This document shows, piece by piece, positions 9,101 through 17,647 of a stretch of 18,181 nucleotides of DNA. The DNA comes from Phoronis ovalis. Taxonomy: Eukaryota > Phoronida > Phoronidae. Position numbers and translations under genes: made by a program. The DNA lies in NCBI GenBank assembly GCA_028565635.1, contig JAOXYB010018639.1, forward strand, positions 1-18,181, written 5' to 3'. How positions within the stretch are numbered: the stretch's first letter is position 1; each line of letters begins with the position of its first letter. The notes beneath the pieces are model-generated. The model searched no databases. It saw nothing but the letters and a program-made list of their open reading frames with translations, and had not been told where the DNA came from.

Positions 9101-12100
9101 TTGTGCGTCCTTATGTCTATTAGATGAGAAAAACGCAATAAACGTCCTCACAGATGAGCACAAACAACATGCACTATTTGTACTTTTATGATTCCAGTAG
9201 AACGTTGACTCAGCTGAGCTTCGATCTGTTATTGTAAAAATTACCAACGCCCTCCACATGACGGTATCCAAAGTGATAAGTACTAGCTAACAAGCGCTAT
9301 GCCTGGACGTCACAATCGTCACTACATCACCCTATACTTCCCCACGTGTAATTACAGCTGCGCTGATATAACAAATTGCAAAAAAATACAAGTTATACAT
9401 TTAAAGTATATGAATATTGTTTCTTTTCTAATCATGAATCAGCCGTAATATCGGATTATGGTTTGCTGCATATTTATTAAGATGACGTAATAATGGCGTC
9501 GAAAATTTATGTTGTGATGAAACAATAATAATTCTTGACCTTACCGAATTATTTTCCTTTCATTGTGAAATTTACCTAGCATTCTTTCGAAACATATATA
9601 CCCATATTCAGGTATACCTGAACACAGCCTGAATGCGGGCTGAATGGCCACTATATGTGAAGTTGCGCGTATATTTGTATAAAACTGTGCGGTTAGGGAA
9701 ACAAATGTTTGTCTAATATATCGCAAGCATTTTCTTTGTCTGAATGTTCTATTCCGTTTTAGATCCTTGCGGAATTTAGATTCCGTGATTGCAAGGGAGT
9801 TTCTTGGAAGACTATGCTGTGTTCACGTTACATGAATTAGGGTAAATGTCACAAAGCAATATTTATTACTTTACCGTAGCAGAGCATAACCAGCAGTAAC
9901 GTGTGAAATAACGAATGAAGACCATCAAAACTTCAGTTCTTGTGTTAAGCCACAGATAATATAATTATTTATGAATTTATTTATCATTTAACTGTCGTGC
10001 TACAATTTAATTATGTTCTGCATCTGTCATATTTTAGTACAATAGTGTGCTGTTTCTACTTACATTAATAAACATCAACTTTTCCATGCAGTGTTGGAGA
10101 GCACTCCAATTAAAAATATTTTGTTATTTATTTCGTGTTTAGATTAGAAAAGAACAAACCTGTACAAGTTGGTGCAGCTTCCCAAGTACCATCGTTTTTA
10201 CATGTTATAGTTGAATTGCCAGATATTGTATAATCAATGTCACATGTGTATTTTGCCTTGGAGCCAAATGTAGTGGTACTAAAGCTTCTGCTGCCATGAG
10301 CAATAACTAATGGTCTACCACAGTTATATACTGAAAACAGTCATAAATAGCTGAAGTAACTTGCTGTGCTAACCTGACTCTGCTATAAAAGGTTCTCAAT
10401 TCAAGTTCATTACACAACTCAGGAACTTTATTGTGAAAGTTTTTTATATAAAGTGTTGTCCGTATATTCGTTTTTGTCCAATGCGTGTGTTAACTCCGCC
10501 ACCAGGCGTTGCCGCTGAATTAAAGTTGTGTATACACCAGTCCTTTTGTTTGCTTGTTGTATATAATAGTTTGTTAGCAAGATATCTTAAAAAGTTATTC
10601 ACATATTTGAACAAGTTTGAAAGATGGTTCAGCTTGGTGTTTGCACTAGTAGTTGGCTTATTATTTGGAATATGTTATTTGAATGTAGGATGTAGAACAT
10701 ATGCATAAATTAATTTACAAATGTTGTTATATTTTTATTACATACTTTTTTTATATCACATGACATTATTTTAAGAAAATGGTGATTTATGAGTACAATT
10801 TGTTTTATTTATATTGTTGATATAATGTTTTAAAACATTTTTATCTGTTTTCGTCTCAAACATTTTCGAATGCTATAAGAATTTAAGAAAAGTCCATTGT
10901 ATTTTACAAAATAAATATTATGATATTCTGATAACATAATGAATTAATCTTTAACCAAATGCATTGTCTTTACGAGTCATTATACAGTTATCCAAATAGA
11001 AACATAAATTATATTATGGTTCCTTATTATAGAAAAAAGAAAAAAGAAGTTTCTGGGTTAGATAATGTAGTTGAGAACATTTCATAGCAGACAGGTAGCA
11101 CAGCTGTAAGTATTAAATTTAAATCTTTGTCCTTGAACTTGAAACTAATATATTGATTATATACAAAACAGACTGTCATACATATTAGTGTCGATATACT
11201 ACATGAAAATACTGTATGATTTGACATTTTACCTGCGATCAATAGAATACAGTTGTAAGACCCCTATATATAACATCTTTCATTACAGTATCTTTCGTCT
11301 GACGTACCCTAGTGTTCCCTTGATAAACATTTATTTATATATTCATGAAAACCTATTGAATATGAAAACATCTGGGTGAACCCATATTGCTGAAGATAGA
11401 TAAAGATAAAAGGCAAAACAGACTATTTGCAATTAATTGAGGGCACCACCATCGAACTATTTCCATTCCTAGTTTATAAAAACTGACTTTAAAAATGCAT
11501 TAAACGTTAAATAGTAAGTAATAAAACCTATTAGTTAATAATTGTCTATGTATTGAAATACTGAATTATTCGAAGAAGGCATTTATAAGGCCAGGAAGGA
11601 AGCAGACAATATAGCGTTTTGTGAATGAATTACACGAATTCAAGAACTACTTCATTGTTCAGTCACAAAATGCGACATGCTGGAAAGGTTTGTGCCCACA
11701 ACTAGTGGATCCACCTAGTGCATGCAAATGGTTTATTAACATACTTGTACAAGTTGGTACAGGTTTTGACCACATTTCATCAGCTCCACATGTTATACTT
11801 GGATTACCAGACATTACAAAACCATTGTTACAAGTGTAATTTGCGCAAAAGCCCTCAGTAGTGTTTGTAAATTGTCTGGTGCCGTCCGTGATAGGGGGTG
11901 GTACACCACAATCTGTGTGTAAAGAATCAACTTACATTATAATAATGAATGCTTTATCATCGTATACCGAGAAATATATCACCCAAGAGTAAGATTATAG
12001 GCAGGAGTGAGCTGCATGTATCACGAGTCTGCACTGAGTTCTTTACGTTATCTCAAATGTGTTATTCTCTGCATACGATGATATAAACTATACAGACACA

Positions 12101-13279
12101 TTATCCTTTATTATTATAATACTAATAACAAACGATCTGAATATCTTCCCTAAAACCAATCTATTCTAATATAGTATTCAATGATCATCCAGTTATATAG
12201 CACATTGTTAAAGAGGTTTGTGGAAGGTTTGTAAAGAAGAATCATTTACCAACCAGTGTATGCACAGATAGAGCCACTTAACTCGCTATTAAAGTTAACT
12301 TGCTATCGCGCTTTGACAGCAAAAAGCAGACAAGTTTTACCCGGATATGTTTACTAACTCAAACTGAGCATTTTTCTTACATATTTGGAACGAAAAATAT
12401 TGGAACAATAATATCAAGTTAGTATTTTGTATTCTGAGTTGGAATTATAAAGTAAGAAAGAATTCCTTCATTGAACAGTTTGTAGATTAAAAACTGTTCT
12501 ATCTAGTCCAGCTATCGTTTTTTTTTAAAGTTTTGTAAAATTATGGCAGACAATATTTGGAGTCCTTATGATAAATTAAGCATTTATGTAGTTATGTTAT
12601 ATTTGGATACATGGGTATTGTAATTAATTAGTTGCCAGGTAGGATAATTAAATAATTATCGCATGCACTACTTACTTGCTGGATCGTCAAATTGTCCTGG
12701 TACGTCGCCACTTGCATCCAAAAACAATTGTTCTGTTTTACTCTGACTGATCTACAAGTGCATAACATGCAGAGTAAAATGTCTTTCAGAAATCATCTTT
12801 TGATAATTTTAAAAAGTACGCTCATGAAGTTTTACTTTTGTTGATATTGATGGCTTTTCATTCACTTTAAGAACAGGACTAAATCCTTTGTAAACTTTAC
12901 ACATCTTAATAGACTAGGACTTAAACCGTTAACTGAGCTCGTCCAAAGCGGAGCACGGTATAAACAGTGGTGATATAGTATTTATGACGGTCCATGTTGT
13001 GGGAAATGTATCTGTATTGATACGGGGCTTGATGTAACTTTTTAAGCCACAATTTAGAGTTTACTAAAAAATCAGTGTTGGAAATAAACGTTTCTTTGAA
13101 GCAGCATCAGTAAATATTGTGCAGTTGCACTAGATCTAGTTGCAAGATAACAATAGCTTAATTCATGCATATAATGATGTTATAAGCCAGGATGGAAGCC
13201 CAAAGAAACTTACCATAATAAACTGAAAAATCCAAATAATTATTACAAATAATCTTGTAGTTTCGCTTGCTGACATCAT
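5923..13279 (-). CDS. Type I membrane receptor with CCP-CCP-SEA-CCP ectodomain, nine coding exons
   Basis: Joined exons: 13279-13214, 12751-12676, 11912-11745, 10330-10160, 9020-8896, 8368-8101, 7189-7007, 6547-6423 and 6132-5923. All introns are GT-AG, and the total of 1392 nt gives 463 residues plus TAG. Layout: signal peptide 1 to about 24; linker to 48; CCP1 C49-C102; CCP2 C107-C159; SEA about 162-270 with G224/S225 in the self-cleavage motif; Thr/Ser-containing linker to 298; CCP3 C299-C351; TM helix about 360-381; cytoplasmic tail 382-463. Potential N-glycosylation sites are N64, N72, N142, N248, N258, N279 and N334. Sushi domains usually mediate adhesion or ligand and complement binding; SEA domains cleave themselves and hold the halves together. 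The role is probably a surface adhesion or recognition receptor. I do not recognise a named orthologue. The domain calls are strong, the function is inference, and extra alternative exons in the introns cannot be excluded. Confidence 0.9.
6423..6547 (-). CDS. Receptor exon 8: transmembrane helix
   Basis: 125 bp with acceptor TTCATTTTACAG|CT and donor AAAGAG|GTAATT, phase 1 in and 0 out. After STTLPVYQ comes an uninterrupted hydrophobic run, IVVIVVTAVLFVALTIFF, then GYKCYDYIRKSNQKE with positive charges on the cytoplasmic side, which gives type I topology. C383, next to the membrane, could be palmitoylated. Y384-D-Y-I fits a YxxPhi sorting pattern but is very close to the membrane. Confidence 0.93.
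6670..6775. repeat. Candidate interspersed repeat in receptor intron 7
   Basis: A tract of alternating ACTATAGTTATAG is followed about 40 bases on by GATCGCGCTAAAGCGAGGTCTACC, which has an imperfect palindromic GCGCTaaAGCG core and is much richer in CpG than the rest of the intron. A reverse-complement CTATAACTATAG occurs at about 724-737. This suggests one family of short mobile or repetitive elements with two members in the window, but I cannot name it. Confidence 0.3.
7007..7189 (-). CDS. Receptor exon 7: Sushi/CCP domain 3
   Basis: A 183-bp symmetric phase 1-1 exon with acceptor TTTTTGGTTTTAG and donor ATAG|GTATGT. A short FSPGYD leader is followed by the Sushi domain C299, C325, C339, W345, C351 (CDRPPVIAD, YYTCDTDF, STISCQNDGTWEDAPTC). 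All key Sushi residues are present. It is the membrane-proximal extracellular domain, about eight residues before the TM helix. Confidence 0.95.
7190..8100 (-). other. Receptor intron 6 (911 bp)
   Basis: This lies between the SEA-C and CCP3 exons. Any hidden cassette exon here would have to be phase 1-1. A short open stretch at about 7900-7980 (KGTYYCTDHSEM in one frame) follows an AG but is out of phase with the gene, so I do not include it. Confidence 0.6.
8101..8368 (-). CDS. Receptor exon 6: C-terminal half of the SEA domain and linker
   Basis: 268 bp with acceptor TATTTGCTTGTAG|ATG and donor GAAG|GTATGT, phase 0 in and 1 out. It begins MTALFVNIPGFLYAIVIG, then FRRGSVLVDMDV at residues 221-232. 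In MUC1-type SEA domains the equivalent F-R-x-G-S-V-V-V is the autoproteolysis site, between Gly and Ser; here that is G224/S225. A second helix (VQTQQLLNDTI) and the last strands follow. The exon then gives a linker with HNKTASATTVTT, a small Thr-rich stretch likely to be O-glycosylated, before CCP3. Confidence 0.92.
8896..9020 (-). CDS. Receptor exon 5: N-terminal half of the SEA domain
   Basis: 125 bp with acceptor ATTTTGTTTTCAG|CC and donor AAGAGG|GTAAGC, phase 1 in and 0 out. It encodes VRKVAQEHSFSMRITNLVF then ENDLNDATSSTFLILKLNI, which fits the SEA pattern of a first strand (F-x-x-x-x-x-I-x-N) followed by a helix with L-x-D-x-S-S-x-x-F. The exon's phase-0 exit matches the phase-0 entry of exon 6, and together they make one complete SEA domain of usual length (about 110 aa). 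Confidence 0.88.
9021..10159 (-). other. Receptor intron 4 (1139 bp)
   Basis: No phase-compatible exon is recognised. Open frames at 9011-9271 and 9541-9726 (minus) begin at non-ATG codons or show no domain pattern, and I regard them as chance. Confidence 0.6.
10160..10330 (-). CDS. Receptor exon 4: Sushi/CCP domain 2
   Basis: A 171-bp symmetric phase 1-1 exon with acceptor GACTGTTTTCAG and donor ACAG|GTTTGT. It has the four canonical cysteines C107, C133, C147 and C159, with W153 in the motif KNDGTWEAAPTC. By hand count it is 36/53 identical in protein to CCP3, and its DNA is visibly alike at both ends, so the two exons are recent duplicates even though the SEA exons now separate them. N142 (NST) is a potential glycosylation site. 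Confidence 0.93.
10331..11744 (-). other. Receptor intron 3 (1414 bp)
   Basis: The longest intron of the receptor gene. It carries the plus-strand open frame 10481-10708, listed separately. The remainder is A+T-rich with nothing recognised. Confidence 0.6.
10481..10708 (+). other. Orphan open frame inside intron 3, antisense
   Basis: 75 codons from an ATG (MRVLTPPPGVAAELKLC...) to TAA, with a C-terminal hydrophobic stretch WFSLVFALVVGLLFGICYL that could span a membrane. The first third (about 10470-10560) is richer in G+C than its surroundings and is open on the minus strand as well, which fits a small inserted element better than a gene. I recognise no family and no splice partner, and an open frame of this length is expected by chance in 18 kb of such DNA. 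Confidence 0.12.
11745..11912 (-). CDS. Receptor exon 3: Sushi/CCP domain 1
   Basis: A 168-bp symmetric phase 1-1 exon, the classic unit of CCP shuffling, with acceptor TTTACACACAG and donor A|GTATGT. Residues 49-102 show CGVPPPI, YTC (C75), SITC (C89), a Trp (W95) and the closing PTC (C102), which is the C-C-C-W-C Sushi pattern at normal length (54 aa). An additional cysteine, C70 (GFCANYTC), makes five cysteines, so one is unpaired in a standard Sushi fold. N64-T-T and N72-Y-T are potential glycosylation sites; N84 is followed by Pro and is not. Confidence 0.92.
11913..12675 (-). other. Receptor intron 2 (763 bp)
   Basis: A+T-rich intron between the linker exon and CCP1. No exon or recognisable element is seen. 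The split codon across it gives Asn48. Confidence 0.6.
12676..12751 (-). CDS. Receptor exon 2: N-terminal linker
   Basis: The acceptor is CACTTGTAG|ATC at 12752/12751 and the donor AGCAA|GTAAGT at 12676/12675. It encodes 25 codons plus one base: the end of the signal peptide and a hydrophilic, acidic linker (SGDVPGQFDDPA) leading to the first Cys of CCP1. The split codon with exon 3 gives Asn48. Phase is 0 in, 1 out. No domain is recognised in the linker. Confidence 0.8.
12752..13213 (-). other. Receptor intron 1 (462 bp)
   Basis: Phase-0 intron interrupting the signal peptide. No further feature is seen. Confidence 0.6.
13214..13279 (-). CDS. Receptor exon 1: start codon and signal peptide
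   Basis: From the ATG at 13279 the exon encodes 22 residues, MMSASETTRL followed by the hydrophobic FVIIIWIFQFIM, then a perfect GTAAGT donor, phase 0. Two codons upstream is an in-frame TAG, which fixes the start at one of the two adjacent ATGs. The h-region continues into exon 2 (ISQSKTEQ), giving likely cleavage after Ser24 or Ser26. This exon is too short to stand out as an open frame; it was found by requiring a phase-0 signal-peptide exon upstream of exon 2. Confidence 0.85.
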
Positions 13280-14488
13280 ATTCTATTCGTCTGCTCCAGT
13301 TACATGAACCTACATATACATATATATGTTCTAAGAGATATATAAATGACAAAATGACAAAGTATGCTAATAATGATAAAACTGTTCCATGTATCTGCTA
13401 AACTTATAAAGAACGCTGTGGTAATATAGTAAAAAATTGAGATGCGCAATTAATAAAAGGAATATACCCTGTAAATAATGACATCGCAAAAATAAGAGGA
13501 ATATTGAAAAGCCCTTATACAATTGTGCATGTGTTTGTAGTTATGTCGCGGATGCTATGATACCAAATGCATGAATGCACGTCTACAAATCTGGAATATA
13601 CTGTACTCTAAAACAAAACAAACTGTTTTGGGTTAAACAGTGACTGGTAAATTGTCATCTCGTAACTTTTAAAGTGATCTATTTTAATTAAATAAACTGC
13701 GTAATAATATATTTTATTGCTATTCCATTTTAAAGAACAATATAAAATAAAATGCGCTCATTTTCCGGGGCTCTAATTATACCTTGACCTATTTACAGTT
13801 TACAGTGGGGAACAACTGACTATGTATTATTTTCTGAGCCCCACTAGCGTAGGAGTACGTCAATGTTTCAAAAGAGCATTGAAGAAAAAAAGTTCATTGG
13901 CATTAGTTTGTCCTTTTTGTCACACTTGCCTGGAGGTGTACAAAGCCTTGAATAGAAGTTTGCGGTTTTGGTAATGCGAATAAACCGATCATAAGCTTAT
14001 CGATCGATGATCTTTTAAAGTATTTTAAATCTCATCAAAACTTGAAATTAAGACAATCCACTTAATTTAACATGCAGTTTAAATGTCTCTATGGGTAACA
14101 GCTTAGTAAAACAATAATAACAATGAGAATTCAAAAACAAAGTGTACTATATATAGAAACATCACGAACTAATGCGGTATGCATTGTGCCACTCCTGTTA
14201 GAAATCATTGATCAGGACCTGTTCACCAACCTACTAGGAAAACAATGAGATTAAAAATATTAATAAGAGAGAAGGCTACAGTCTGTGTTTTGTTACAGTA
14301 TTGCTGATCGAGATCATTCGTTTATTGGAAATCGAATGTCAAAACGCTGAATACGGACACACAAAGAACTAGTACAATTAACTGCAGTGATACAAAATAT
14401 CATACTGTATTCCTGATTAGAACTGTGGACCAAATAATTAGTTCTAAAAATAATACAAGCCCTCAATATTCAAAAAAAAATTACTGAT
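13280..14488. other. 5' flank of the receptor gene, non-coding
   Basis: Should include the receptor 5' UTR and promoter on the minus strand. TATATAT-rich sequence at about 13315-13342 could hold a TATA box or a 5' UTR splice acceptor (TATATGTAG), but I cannot choose between them. A short inverted pair AGTGGGG / CCCCACT lies at about 13804 and 13839. No coding sequence is recognised. Confidence 0.4.
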
Positions 14489-14500
14489 GCATTCTGGGAA
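14489..14500. promoter_or_regulatory. Possible ZNF143/SBF-type site
   Basis: GCATTCTGGGAA is the reverse complement of TTCCCAGAATGC, the core of the ZNF143/Staf promoter motif known from animals. It stands about 57 bases before the ATG of the open frame at 14557. A single match of this length can be chance. Confidence 0.2.
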
Positions 14501-14556
14501 ATAGCATAAATGTTAGAAAGTTTAAAGGGGACTCGGAATCATCCCCAGCGAAAACT

Positions 14557-14841
14557 ATGACAATGCAAACATATTGTGACTGCGACATCCAAAATGAATT
14601 GCTCCTTCAGGGAAGCATTGATTACGATTTACAACAGTTTTTAAAAATCAAATACTCTGCATACTTTCTGCTTACTTTATGTATCATTGTACACGCGCTG
14701 ATCTCATATTCTCAACAAGGCTTAGAAATGGGGTTAATATTTACAAATTGCCTTAATATTTATAAATACTTACAAACCTATAGACCATCAATTTTTCTGA
14801 AAAACTTCTGCTCTTGGGCTAATAAGCTGTCAGAATGCTGA
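14557..14841 (+). other. Hypothetical 94-residue open frame
   Basis: ATG to TGA, 94 codons, with one hydrophobic segment (YSAYFLLTLCIIVHALISY, residues 33-51) and several cysteines. No family is recognised. The length is about what chance gives once or so in a window of this size and composition. The nearby ZNF143-like motif is the only hint that it might be transcribed. Confidence 0.15.
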
Positions 14842-15289
14842 GCTTCAGCATCAGTTACGACGGTATATGCAAGTACACATATTTTCTATACAGTTTACTT
14901 ATATATTTAAAATTTTGCATTTGCCGTACAATGTATTTCTTTAACTTCATTTTCCCTAAATATGTAAAAAAAACGCCACAGCTAATTAACATATATTGAA
15001 TAGCTTCAATAGGGTGGACGACAAAATCTAGATATTCGAGCACACATTGTTCCAGACACCTGATTTTATATTGAAAAGTTGTAGAATTATAATCTTAAAA
15101 AGTAGAAATTTCATTGTAAGTAAAAATCAGGCTTTTAAGTAGTAACTGGATCTCAAAAATAATGAAAACCTTAAAGAAAATTTAAGGTTTAGGTCATTGA
15201 CATTAATTGATTTATGAATGTGTGAAGACCACCTGGACATATTATACTTATATTACCCTTATATCGGTTATATTTATTAATCATTATTA
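14842..15289. other. Non-coding A+T-rich spacer
   Basis: I see no exon, RNA gene or named repeat in this stretch. Confidence 0.4.
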
Positions 15290-15850
15290 TCTATGGTGTG
15301 TCAATCAGCTTTTACAGATGCTGTCTCTTGTTTCTGTATTCAGTTTTTCGCACCTAGGTATTCCTTCGGTCTTCCCTCGCTTTGCTACATTCGGACATTG
15401 GCTTTAGCGCTTTCCAGGCCTCTTCTAGTACCTTTTTTCATGGATCCTGGTAGTTGGCAACCCGAAGCAGAAAACAAATAAACCCGAGGTTTGTCGCTAT
15501 GGCGTCCATACCACAAGGAGACCTGTTCCAGACCTTTATTCCTGCTTGGTCCTGGCTTCGATGCTTCCGCACGGTTCCCGAACCAGTCAAATTACCTGGG
15601 ACTTGGCGATCGGCGGTCCCTCAACGGTCGACCCCTCGGGGTTATTGATAATCGGTGTTTGCGATTGCTGCAGTCGAACCCACTCACAGTATTAATGCTC
15701 TTGCGGTGGCAGTCCACCCTGGATGTTACCCTTGTTTTAGTTATCTGCTTCACTACCTTCTCCTTCATTCCTGCAATTCCTCGTACAACTTGTTTGGGCA
15801 ACTTTACCACTAGTTATCCAGAAGGTGGATCCAGTGGTTCACTTTGCCAA
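15290..15850. mobile_element. GC-richer unclassified segment, probably transposon-derived
   Basis: About 560 bp at near 50% G+C in a window otherwise near one-third, with CpGs retained. Both strands stay open for unusual lengths: plus 15491-15922 (143 codons, non-ATG start) and an overlapping plus frame from an ATG at 15499 (MASIPQGDLFQTFIPAW...); minus 15810-15592 gives a strongly basic sequence (RVTSRVDCHRKS, GRPLRDRRSPSPR). I cannot match any frame to a reverse transcriptase, transposase or gag family, and no terminal repeats are visible. A fragment of a mobile element is more likely than a host gene, but this is inference from composition. Confidence 0.35.
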
Positions 15851-17459
15851 ATATTTAATGTATTTATATATATTTTAGTGTTTGTGTTTCATTTGTTAAA
15901 ATATGTTTATATCATTTTGTAATTTCATATTTACACTATCTCACATGTTTTATATTTTGTTCTTATTTTAATTAGATTTTTATAATTTTCATTAAATATC
16001 TGTAAATATCATTTTTTGTCTTTGATTTCACTATTATCTACTTACATAACTTACCGGTAACAGATACAAATATAAATGTAGTCTCTTCATTTCTTATAAT
16101 TCATTTCTAGATGACTTAGTTCGTTAAACAAGAAACATAACATGCAAACCCCGGCATGTAAACATGTTATAAAGATACAAGTTAGTACGTCGCAACATTA
16201 GATATGTGTAAACAGTTAAGAACCAGCCTTTTAAAAATGTATGTTTATAACGTTTACTAAATAATTAGTTCTTTTTGTCTCAAAGTTAAGGTACGCTTCG
16301 ACTAATAATTTTTCGAATGATCAATAGCGTCAACACCACTAATCATTATGCAAACAAAATTATTTCTAGAACCTTGCAATGCCGTGTTCCGAGTTTTTAA
16401 TATTAAAATATTGATGACATTACCAATATACAATTTCCCGCTGTAATATTCAGTCATTTATTATTAATAATTTTGTTAACCTTCGTCAAATAATGGAACG
16501 CTGGCCCTCAATATGAAACATTATATTACCAGAAAGTCATGTGATAAACCTGTTTCCATTAGAATAGACATTGAGTTCCAAAATAGACATGTATCCATAT
16601 TGCAATGTACTTGAAACAGTACGCTGATATACAGAAAAGAAAATAAGTAGTTTTTTAAAAAATCAATGACCTGCGACAATTTGCGCGAATATTTGGCGCC
16701 TCCTTATAGAAGTTACTATTTAAAAAACGCAAATTAAGAATCAAACATTTAACTTAAGGTAAGTAAAATATTATTAGCAAAATATAAATTGTTTTCAGTA
16801 TAATTCCATTTATAATCAATAGCTAAATATAAATAATTAATTCCTCTTTAGTATCTCTTGTAATTTTATTAATAATTGGATACTTCGTCAAACCCAAGCA
16901 ACTTTTAAATTATAGATTCACTGCTAAATGCAAATAGCCCAAGCTCCATAAGGTTCAGGCTTGATAGTATTTCTTTCTGTCTATTGGTATTGTTAAGACT
17001 AATTCGTTATTCTTCAAAAAATCATCTCCTAATCAACAAAATGTTGTACTTTGAGAATCGTAAATATATCGTAGTAAATTACTACTATCACTCCACTGAG
17101 TATCTATTACATCTCGTGTTTTGGATAAATGTAATATTACCATTTTCGCCCTCCTTATTTTGTAATACAGTGAATGGTCTTATACGAGTACAGTAAGTTC
17201 ATTATAATTTGTAAAATTTTAGATACATGTTAAATGTTTCCTTTTTTTTGCAAAGGGGGAGTATAGCCTCCAAGCTTCCTAAATCTGCTTCTGGATATAA
17301 GGTGATAATAACTCCCGGGATAGACCAGTCTCTCCAAAAAATGTTTTATCGCAATTATTACGTTATTACAGTTGGCAAATAGCATTACTATGTCGCACTT
17401 CTTGTTAATTGGTGATACTGGTTAAGTTGAGTTGATTTGATCACAATTTTTGTTTGCAG
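15851..17459. other. Long A+T-rich non-coding stretch
   Basis: No domain-bearing exon is found. An E2F-like TTTGGCGC occurs near 16692, probably by chance. The stretch ends at the GTTTGCAG acceptor before the signal-anchor exon, so its last part may be a 5' UTR intron of that gene. Confidence 0.4.
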
Positions 17460-17523
17460 GACAACTCATTGTTTCAAACTGTCGAGCATTTCCAGCACGC
17501 CGGATTATTCATCCGCTTTCAAA

Positions 17524-17647
17524 ATGATTATTACCAGATATCATTTAATGAGTCTCAAACTGTATTCTATATTGCGAATGGCTCTTTTTGTAAGTGCCCT
17601 AGGGTGCATTTTGATTGTATATGTGCTTAGTAGCTGGATATCAAGTG
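17524..17647 (+). CDS. First coding exon of a type II signal-anchor membrane protein, partial
   Basis: An acceptor CAATTTTTGTTTGCAG ends at 17459, a 5' leader follows, then the ATG at 17524 with A at -3, and 41 codons plus one base to an AAGTG|GTAAGT donor at 17647/17648 (phase 1). The product starts with a short basic cytoplasmic segment (MIITRYHLMSLKLYSILR), then a hydrophobic run (MALFVSALGCILIVYVL, then SSWIS). That is the usual N-terminus of Golgi type II enzymes such as glycosyl- or sulfotransferases, but the catalytic part is not in view, so the enzyme class is speculation. The frame is open upstream of the ATG to the acceptor, so an upstream start in an earlier exon is possible. The following exon is not identified. 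Confidence 0.55.

Noticed and set aside
8151-9271. Several open frames of 79-97 codons over the SEA exons, on the plus strand (8151-8393, 8888-9127) and upstream on the minus strand (9011-9271)
   Set aside because: They are shadows or readthroughs of the SEA exons in other frames, with no start context or domain pattern.
11621-11839. 72-codon plus-strand frame (MNELHEFKNYF...)
   Set aside because: It overlaps the CCP1 exon in antisense; the Sushi reading on the minus strand with phased splice sites explains the DNA better.
15672-15690. GGGTTCGACTGC on the minus strand, similar to a tRNA B box
   Set aside because: The final bases do not fit the B-box consensus and I find no A box or cloverleaf arms around it, so no tRNA or tRNA-derived SINE is called.
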